DNA of 64,000 nucleotides, taken from Cupriavidus oxalaticus. Lineage in GTDB: Bacteria > Pseudomonadota > Gammaproteobacteria > Burkholderiales > Burkholderiaceae. The notes beneath the pieces are model-generated. The model was given only the letters and a program-made list of their open reading frames with translations. It made no database searches and had not been told where the DNA came from. This document shows, piece by piece, positions 58,482 to 64,000 of this stretch. A program made the translations under genes and the position numbers. Within the stretch, counting starts at the first letter, position 1. The number at the start of each line of letters is the position of its first letter. The DNA lies in the NCBI RefSeq assembly GCF_004768545.1, contig NZ_CP038635.1:2170001-2234000 (forward strand). Reading direction: 5' to 3'.

Positions 58482-58532
58482 CGATGCTCTCCTTGGTCTG
58501 TCAGTTTCTGTGCGGTCGAAAACCCGACAGCA

Positions 58533-58551
58533 TGTGATTATTTTGTGACAG
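58533..58551 (-). promoter_or_regulatory. Partial Pho-box-like site upstream of ugpB
   Basis: The minus strand reads CTGTCACAAAATAATCACA. The first direct repeat differs by one base from the PhoB consensus CTGTCAT, the AT spacer fits, but the second repeat is poor. It lies 52-70 bases before ugpB. Phosphate control of ugp is known in other bacteria. Confidence 0.4.
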
Positions 58552-58675
58552 CGGCATGTTACGCCGGTCGCACCCGGGCAAGCAAATCAGCAACTTCACG
58601 GATCCCGGCCGTTTTGCAGTGCAATAACCGACATAGCCAATGAAGACGGCAGGATGACGGTTACAATGGCCCGCC

Positions 58676-59467
58676 ATGCAATCCCTGAACAAGCTCTCTA
58701 ATTCCGTGCTGCGGCGCGTGCGCGGCGTGCTGACCGATATCGACGGCACGCTGACGACCGACGGGCGGCTGCCCGCTTCCACTTATCTGGCGCTGGACGG
58801 CCTGCGCCAGGCTGGCCTGCACGTCATCCCGGTAACGGGGCGCTGCATTGCGTGGGCCGAGATCCTGACCCGGCTGTGGCCGGTGGACGCGATCATCGGC
58901 GAGAACGGTGCCTTCTATTCGCACCTGCGCGATGGCCGGCTGCATACCCGCTTCCTGGACGATGCGGCCACCCGGACGCGCAACCTCGAGCGCATCGATG
59001 CGCTTGGCCAGCGCATCCTGCTTGAGGTGCCGGGCTGCGCGCTGGCGTCGGACCAGGCCTGGCACGCCGCCGACCTGGCGATCGATCATGCCGAAGACGT
59101 GCCGCCACTGCCGCAGGAAGCGGTGGCACGCATTGCCGCCTTGATGCGCGAGGCCGGCATGACTGCCACGGTCAGCTCCATCCATGTCAACGGCTGGTTC
59201 GGAGAGCATGACAAGCTCTCGATGAGCAAGCTGTGCGTGGCGGAACTGCTCGGAGAAGATCTGGATGCTTGCCGCGATGAATGGCTGTTTATCGGCGATT
59301 CAGCCAACGATGCCAGCATGTTCGCGCATTTTCCGCTGTCGGTCGGAGTGGCCAATGTGCGGGATATCCTGCCGCAGTTGCCGGTGCCGCCGGCCTTCAT
59401 CACTGCGGCGGCGGGTGGCGAAGGTTTCGCCGAGATGGCGCAGCGGCTGGTGCAGGCGCGCGGCTGA
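58676..59467 (+). CDS. HAD-superfamily (type IIB) phosphatase
   Basis: Haloacid dehalogenase-like phosphatase of 263 residues. It has the nucleophile motif LTDIDGTLTTDG (Asp21 and Asp23), then VTGR, the late Lys segment near KLSMSKL and the closing GDSANDASMF. The type IIB cap lies between. Sugar or polyol phosphates are typical substrates; the actual one is unknown. It diverges from ugpB and converges on ntrC across a terminator. Confidence 0.9.
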   Translation: MQSLNKLSNSVLRRVRGVLTDIDGTLTTDGRLPASTYLALDGLRQAGLHVIPVTGRCIAWAEILTRLWPVDAIIGENGAFYSHLRDGRLHTRFLDDAATRTRNLERIDALGQRILLEVPGCALASDQAWHAADLAIDHAEDVPPLPQEAVARIAALMREAGMTATVSSIHVNGWFGEHDKLSMSKLCVAELLGEDLDACRDEWLFIGDSANDASMFAHFPLSVGVANVRDILPQLPVPPAFITAAAGGEGFAEMAQRLVQARG

Positions 59468-59487
59468 GATCTGGCAAGGCAAAAAGC

Positions 59488-59520
59488 AAAACGGCCGGGC
59501 ACATGCCCGGCCGTTTTTTT
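59488..59520. terminator. Bidirectional terminator between HAD gene and ntrC
   Basis: AAAACGGCCGGGC, ACAT loop, GCCCGGCCGTTTTTTT. The A run before and T run after the stem serve both strands. Confidence 0.95.
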
Positions 59521-59533
59521 CCGCTCTGCCCGC

Positions 59534-61081
59534 TCAGTCGAATCCCAATTCCTGCAGCTTGCGCGTAATGGTATTTCGCCCGATGCCCAGTCGCGTCGCG
59601 GCCTCGACCCTACGCCCGCGTGTGACACCCAGCGCGGCCTCCAGCACCGCCTTCTCGAACCGGCGTGTCAGCACATCCATGACCTCCGGCTGCCCGGCCT
59701 CGAGCATGGCGCGCGCTTCGCCGGCCAGCAGGTGCTCCCAGCCGGCGGCAGTGCCGGCCGGCGCGGCGCTGACAGCCGGCGCCGGCCGCACCACGGTCGC
59801 CGTATCCGCCTCCGCCACCGGCATGGCAAAGCCGCCGTAGTCGGCCAGCTCATGACCGGCTTCGTACTCGGCGGCACGCGCCTCGACCACGCGCTCGGGC
59901 CGCGGCGCATTGATCGGCTCGCTGACGCCAGCCTCCAGCATTTCGCGCGGCAGGTCCTTGACCTCGATGGTCTGCGCCGGTGCCATCACCGTCAGCCAGT
60001 TGCACAGGTTCTCGAGCTGGCGCACGTTGCCGGGGAACGGCAGCGTGCTGACATAGGCCAGCGCCTCGTCCGACATGCGCTTGGGCTCGACGCCCAGTTC
60101 CTTGGCGCTCTTCTGCAGGAAATGGCGCGCCAGCAGCGTGATGTCCTCGGGCCGTTCGCGCAGCGGCGGCAAGCGCAGCCGGATCACGTTCAGGCGGTGG
60201 AACAAGTCCTCGCGGAACAGGCCTTCCTTGACGCGCAGCTCCAGGTTCTGGTGCGTCGCGGCGATGACCCGCACATTGGCGCGCAACGGGTTGTGGCCGC
60301 CGACGCGATAGAAGTTGCCGTCGGACAGCACGCGCAGCAGGCGGGTCTGCAAATCGAACGGCATGTCGCCGATTTCATCGAGGAACAGCGTGCCGCCCTC
60401 GGCCTGTTCGAAGCGGCCGCGGCGCATGGTCTGCGCACCGGTGAAGGCGCCGCGCTCGTGGCCGAACAGTTCGGATTCGAGCAGGTCCTTGGGAATGGCC
60501 GCGGTATTGAGCGCGATGAACGGGCCGTTGGCACGCGGGCTGTGCTTGTGAAGCGCGCGCGCAACCAGTTCCTTGCCGGTGCCCGACTCGCCGGTGATCA
60601 TCACCGTGACATTCGACTGCGACAGCCGCCCGATGGCGCGGAACACATCCTGCATCGCCGGCGCCTGGCCGAGGATCTCCGGCGCATCGACCAGCCGGTC
60701 GTCCATCTCCTCTTCGCGCAGGCTTTCTTCGAGCGCACGGCGGATCAGCTCGACCGCCTTGTCGACATCGAACGGCTTGGCCAGGTATTCGAAGGCGCCG
60801 CCCTGGAACGCCGCCACGGCGCTGTCCAGGTCCGAGTAGGCGGTCATCACGATGACCGGCAGCCCCGGATGCCGCGCCTTGATGGCCTGCAGCAGATCCA
60901 GCCCGGAGCCGCCGGGCATGCGGATATCGGAAATCAGCACCTGCGGCTGGTCTTCTTCCAGCGCGGCCAGCACGTCTCGCACATTGGTGAAGCTGCGCGA
61001 GAGCAGGCTTTCACGGGCAAGGGCCTTTTCCAGGACCCAGCGGATTGATTGATCGTCGTCGACTATCCAGATCGGCTTCAT
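59534..61081 (-). CDS. ntrC: Nitrogen regulation response regulator NtrC (sigma54 activator)
   Basis: Sigma54 enhancer-binding protein that activates nitrogen assimilation genes when phosphorylated by NtrB. The 515 residues comprise a receiver domain with Asp52 ([10 protein letters not shown]). A central AAA+ domain has GESGTGKE and the sigma54-contacting GAFTGA loop. A C-terminal Fis-type helix-turn-helix completes it ([30 protein letters not shown]). The start at 61081 is the conserved [15 protein letters not shown]. It follows ntrB by 74 bases. Confidence 0.97.
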   Translation of the reverse strand: MKPIWIVDDDQSIRWVLEKALARESLLSRSFTNVRDVLAALEEDQPQVLISDIRMPGGSGLDLLQAIKARHPGLPVIVMTAYSDLDSAVAAFQGGAFEYLAKPFDVDKAVELIRRALEESLREEEMDDRLVDAPEILGQAPAMQDVFRAIGRLSQSNVTVMITGESGTGKELVARALHKHSPRANGPFIALNTAAIPKDLLESELFGHERGAFTGAQTMRRGRFEQAEGGTLFLDEIGDMPFDLQTRLLRVLSDGNFYRVGGHNPLRANVRVIAATHQNLELRVKEGLFREDLFHRLNVIRLRLPPLRERPEDITLLARHFLQKSAKELGVEPKRMSDEALAYVSTLPFPGNVRQLENLCNWLTVMAPAQTIEVKDLPREMLEAGVSEPINAPRPERVVEARAAEYEAGHELADYGGFAMPVAEADTATVVRPAPAVSAAPAGTAAGWEHLLAGEARAMLEAGQPEVMDVLTRRFEKAVLEAALGVTRGRRVEAATRLGIGRNTITRKLQELGFD

Positions 61082-61155
61082 GTGCGTCGCTTGTCTGCTC
61101 GGTGTCATTTGGTCTTCCACATACCCGGCACTGCGGCGCGATCGCTCGCGGACAG

Positions 61156-62334
61156 CTAGTGCAACGGCAGCAGGATGCGGAAGTCGGTACAGCCCGGCCG
61201 GCTCTCGCATTCGATCAAGCCCTCGTGCTGCTGCACGAAGGTTTGAGCGAGTGTGAGACCGAGACCGCTGCCGCCATCCCTACCCGATACCAGCGGATAG
61301 AAAATGCGCTCGCGAATGTCTTCGGGGATTCCCGGGCCGTTGTCGATCACATGCAAGTCCAATGCCAGCTTGAACAGGCGCTTGGCGATGGTGACCTGGC
61401 GCGCCACGCGCGTGCGCAGCACGATCTGCGCATCGCCGCGCGCAATGCGGTCGGCCAGCGCCTGCGCGGCGTTGTGCACGATGTTGAGCACCGCCTGGAT
61501 CAGCTGCTCCATGTCGCCCTGCAGCTCGGGCAGGCTGGCATCGTAGTCGCGCACGATATCGAGCCCGTTCGGGAATTCGGCCAGCACCACCGAGCGCACG
61601 CGCTCCAGCACCTCGTGGATATTCAGGCTCGATACGATATGCGGATGGCGGTGCGGCTCCAGCAGCCGGTCCACCAGCGTCTGCAGCCGGTCCGACTCCT
61701 TGATGATGACCTGCGTGTATTCGCGCAGCGAGCGCTCCGGCAGCTCGAACTCCAGCAGCTGCGCGGCGCCGCGGATGCCGCCAAGCGGGTTCTTGATCTC
61801 GTGCGCCAGGTTGCGGATCAGTTCCTTGTTGGCCGAGGTCAGGTCGAGGATGCGCTCCTCGCGGTCGCTGCGCACCTTCTGCTCGTTGGGGAGGATTTCC
61901 ACCACCACGGTGTCGCCGGACGCTTCCAATGCGGCGATCACTACGTGCGCATGGATGGGTTCCTGCAGCGGCGGGTGCAGCACCAGGTCCTGCCGGCGCA
62001 CGTCGAACTGGCGCGCGACCACGGTGTCGAGCATGCTGTGCAGCTCGTCCGAGTGGCCGAACAGGTCCGGCAGCGACAGCTCCACCATACCCCGGCGCGA
62101 TACGCCGAAGGTCGCCTCGGCGGCGGGGTTGGCGTAGACCACGCGCAGGCCGGGCTGCCGCACCAGCAGCACCGGGTTGGCCACCACGTCGAGGCCGGCA
62201 TGGAAGGCCACCACGCCCATGGGCAACACCTGGGCGCTGCCGCCCGATTGCACGAGGTCCGGCGCGGCGGTCTCGCCACGGGCGCTGTCGGCACCACCGA
62301 CCTTGCGCGACACACCTCGAATCAGGCGACGCAT
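61156..62334 (-). CDS. ntrB: Nitrogen regulation sensor kinase NtrB
   Basis: Cytoplasmic histidine kinase/phosphatase of NtrC, controlled by PII. The 392-residue protein has an N-terminal PAS domain (about residues 37-150) and the H box NLAHEIKNPLGGIRGAAQLLE. The ATP-binding NGPGIPEDIRERIFYP and GGSGLGLTLAQTFVQQHEG motifs follow. No transmembrane segment is present, as expected. Its first residues (MRRLIRGVSRKVGG) are basic and may vary. It lies five bases after the DUF4124 gene. Confidence 0.95.
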   Translation of the reverse strand: MRRLIRGVSRKVGGADSARGETAAPDLVQSGGSAQVLPMGVVAFHAGLDVVANPVLLVRQPGLRVVYANPAAEATFGVSRRGMVELSLPDLFGHSDELHSMLDTVVARQFDVRRQDLVLHPPLQEPIHAHVVIAALEASGDTVVVEILPNEQKVRSDREERILDLTSANKELIRNLAHEIKNPLGGIRGAAQLLEFELPERSLREYTQVIIKESDRLQTLVDRLLEPHRHPHIVSSLNIHEVLERVRSVVLAEFPNGLDIVRDYDASLPELQGDMEQLIQAVLNIVHNAAQALADRIARGDAQIVLRTRVARQVTIAKRLFKLALDLHVIDNGPGIPEDIRERIFYPLVSGRDGGSGLGLTLAQTFVQQHEGLIECESRPGCTDFRILLPLH

Positions 62335-62339
62335 AAGAC

Positions 62340-62909
62340 TTAGTCCTTCAGGTTGCCAAGCTCGCGCCGCAGCGATGCCGCGTTGGCCTCGCTGCGCGCG
62401 ATGTCGTCGCGCAGCGCCGCGGTGCGATCCAGGTATTTCTGATAGTTGCGCTCATTGCCCTGGCGCTCGGGCTGGCCGTTGTTGTATTCGGCGCGCAGCG
62501 TCTGCAGCTTGGCCTCTTCGCTCTGCAGTTCCTGCGTGAGCACGGTACGGCGCTCGCTGTCGCGGCTGCGCTGCGTGGCACTGTCCACGCGCGGGAAGCT
62601 GGCGTTGCCGGCCGTGGCAGCACCGCCCTTGGCCGCCGCCGGCGCCGGCGCGCTTCGCCCGCCCGGCACGGTCACCACATCGGGCAGGCTCAGCTTCTTG
62701 CATCCCTTGCCGGCGCTGCCGTTGCGATACTCGGGTACGCCATTGGGTCCGGTGCAAACGTAGACGTCGGAAGACGACTGCGCCTGCGACAGCCCGGCCC
62801 AGGCACCCAGTGTCAATGCCACGGCACTCACCAGAACAGGGAATCGAACACGAAATTGGTGCGGCGACGCGGCCCGGCTGGCCTTGCGCGAAGAAGCGTC
62901 CATGGACAT
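62340..62909 (-). CDS. DUF4124 domain-containing envelope protein between glnA and ntrB
   Basis: The ATG at 62909 (MSMDAS) opens a 189-residue protein with one N-terminal hydrophobic span or signal (about residues 24-44, ending LSQAQ). A DUF4124 module follows (DVYVCTGPNGVPEYRNG, about 49-65, with Cys52 and Cys70 possibly paired). A C-terminal coiled coil rich in Arg/Glu/Gln fills about 110-189. It is probably periplasmic and has no known function. It precedes ntrB by five bases and follows glnA after a terminator. Confidence 0.85.
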   Translation of the reverse strand: MSMDASSRKASRAASPHQFRVRFPVLVSAVALTLGAWAGLSQAQSSSDVYVCTGPNGVPEYRNGSAGKGCKKLSLPDVVTVPGGRSAPAPAAAKGGAATAGNASFPRVDSATQRSRDSERRTVLTQELQSEEAKLQTLRAEYNNGQPERQGNERNYQKYLDRTAALRDDIARSEANAASLRRELGNLKD

Positions 62910-62973
62910 GGCGTTAGGTGTGAACAGGGATGGATCGGGATGGGATCGGATTCCCCATTCTAGCGAGCAAAGC

Positions 62974-63001
62974 AAAAAGGGACAGCCGAAGCCGCCCCTT
63001 T
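62974..63001 (-). terminator. Terminator after glnA
   Basis: On the minus strand AAAGGGGCGGC, a TTCG tetraloop, GCTGTCCCTTTTT; the stem contains two G-T wobble pairs and ends in a T run. It lies 53 bases beyond the glnA stop and partly isolates glnA from the ntr genes. Confidence 0.82.
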
Positions 63002-63054
63002 CTGGTGCAACTGTTGCCCGGTCACAACCTGCGTCATTCCCGGGCAAGGGCCGC

Positions 63055-64000
63055 TTACAGCGAGTAGTACATCTCGAACTCGACCGGGTGCGTGGTCATG
63101 CGGAAACGCGTGACTTCTTCCATCTTCAGTTCGATGTACGCATCGATCATCGAGTTCGAGAACACGCCGCCGCGGGTCAGGAACTCGCGGTCGTTGTCCA
63201 GGTACTCCAGCGACTGGTCCAGGCTCGAGCAGACGGTCGGGATCTTTGCATCCTCTTCCGGCGGCAGGTCGTACAGGTTCTTGTCGGCGGCTTCGCCCGG
63301 GTGGATCTTGTTCATCACGCCGTCCAGGCCGGCCATCAGCAGCGCCGAGAAGCCCAGGTACGGGTTCATCAGCGGATCCGGGAAGCGGGTCTCGATGCGG
63401 CGGCCCTTCGGGTTGGCCACATACGGGATACGGATCGAAGCCGAACGGTTGCGGGCCGAGTAGGCCAGCTTGACCGGGGCTTCGAAGCCCGGCACCAGGC
63501 GCTTGTACGAGTTCGTGCCCGGGTTGGTGATGGCGTTCAGCGCGCGGGCGTGCTTGATGATGCCGCCGATGTAGTACAGCGCGAATTCCGACAGGCCGGC
63601 GTAGCCGTTGCCGGCGAACAGGTTCTGGCCGTCCTTCCACACGGACTGGTGCACGTGCATGCCCGAGCCGTTGTCGCCGACGACCGGCTTCGGCATGAAC
63701 GTGGCGGTCTTGCCGTAGGTGTGAGCGACGTTCTGGATCACGTACTTCTGCAGCTGGGTCCAGTCGGCGCGCTGCACCAGCGTGCTGAACCTGGTGCCGA
63801 TTTCGTTCTGGCCCTGGCCAGCCACTTCGTGGTGGTGGACTTCAACGGGGATGCCCAGCGATTCCAGGATCAGGCACATTTCCGAACGCATGTCCTGGAA
63901 CGTGTCGATCGGGGCGACCGGGAAGTAGCCGCCCTTCTTGCCCGGACGGTGGCCGGCGTTGCCGTGCTCGAACTCCTTGCCCGACGACCACGGGGCTTCT
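63055..64000 (-). CDS. glnA: Glutamine synthetase type I (partial; N-terminus beyond the window)
   Basis: ATP-dependent synthesis of glutamine from glutamate and ammonia. The window holds the last roughly 315 residues. Visible motifs are [56 protein letters not shown] and NLYDLPPEE. The Tyr in the last motif is the conserved adenylylation site. NRSASIRIP and a C-terminal RVVFEMYYSL-like end also fit. The reading frame is open to position 64000, so the missing part of about 155 residues lies to the right. Upstream control sites, including any sigma54 promoter, are not in view. Confidence 0.97.
   Translation of the reverse strand, partial: EAPWSSGKEFEHGNAGHRPGKKGGYFPVAPIDTFQDMRSEMCLILESLGIPVEVHHHEVAGQGQNEIGTRFSTLVQRADWTQLQKYVIQNVAHTYGKTATFMPKPVVGDNGSGMHVHQSVWKDGQNLFAGNGYAGLSEFALYYIGGIIKHARALNAITNPGTNSYKRLVPGFEAPVKLAYSARNRSASIRIPYVANPKGRRIETRFPDPLMNPYLGFSALLMAGLDGVMNKIHPGEAADKNLYDLPPEEDAKIPTVCSSLDQSLEYLDNDREFLTRGGVFSNSMIDAYIELKMEEVTRFRMTTHPVEFEMYYSL

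Overview
The window is a GC-rich, densely coding chromosomal segment of a betaproteobacterium. The best fit is Burkholderiales, most likely Cupriavidus or a close Ralstonia relative. The evidence is the rimP-nusA-infB-rbfA-truB order, a full ccoNOQP/ccoGH/ccoIS set with an Fnr regulator, the odhA-odhB-lpd operon, a Bug-type (TctC) periplasmic binding protein, and codon use with very high GC3. This is inferred from reading the sequence, not from a database match.

Layout. 0-2.3 kb: an L-asparaginase (minus), then lexA behind two SOS boxes, with a 55-residue basic protein downstream. 2.3-8.7 kb: a gene-poor accessory stretch with short orphan proteins, two to three lipoproteins, a DUF1643 protein, tRNA-His with its terminator, and decayed fragments (an ASCH-like N-terminus, a restriction-endonuclease-like N-terminus, a frameshifted unknown). 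It also holds a tandem hairpin repeat and a perfect 19-bp palindrome. 8.7-16.5 kb: dusA, an FMN reductase, a 3-hydroxyisobutyryl-CoA hydrolase-like protein, a chemoreceptor, a membrane di-iron hydroxylase and typA. 16.6-21.9 kb: a MarR regulator followed by an outer-membrane factor, an EmrA-like adaptor and an EmrB-like transporter, which together form a tripartite drug pump. 21.9-26.2 kb: an IclR regulator with its own operator cluster, then dipeptidase E, DUF1177, AroM and a Bug-type binding protein. This looks like an uncharacterised catabolic operon. 26.3-35.8 kb: the minus-strand translation/RNA operon rimP-nusA-infB-rbfA-truB, and upstream of it scpB-rluB.

36.3-46.1 kb is a microaerobic respiration module. 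It contains a TauE/SafE-like membrane protein, Fnr, two small membrane proteins (one FixH-like), ccoG, ccoPQON, ccoS and the copper ATPase ccoI. FNR boxes lie upstream of both ccoN and ccoI, so Fnr probably controls structural subunits and maturation together. 46.1-53.1 kb: zapE, then the 2-oxoglutarate dehydrogenase complex (odhA, odhB, lpd) ending in a strong terminator. 53.4-58.5 kb: ugpBAECQ for glycerol-3-phosphate and phosphodiester uptake, with a partial Pho-box-like site. 58.7-64 kb: a HAD hydrolase, then the nitrogen-control genes ntrC, ntrB, a DUF4124 protein and the 3' part of glnA, which is cut by the window edge.

Most of the window is core metabolism. The least explained parts are the 2.3-8.7 kb accessory stretch and the IclR/DUF1177/AroM cluster. 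Long open frames opposite the core genes are GC-driven shadows and are not annotated.
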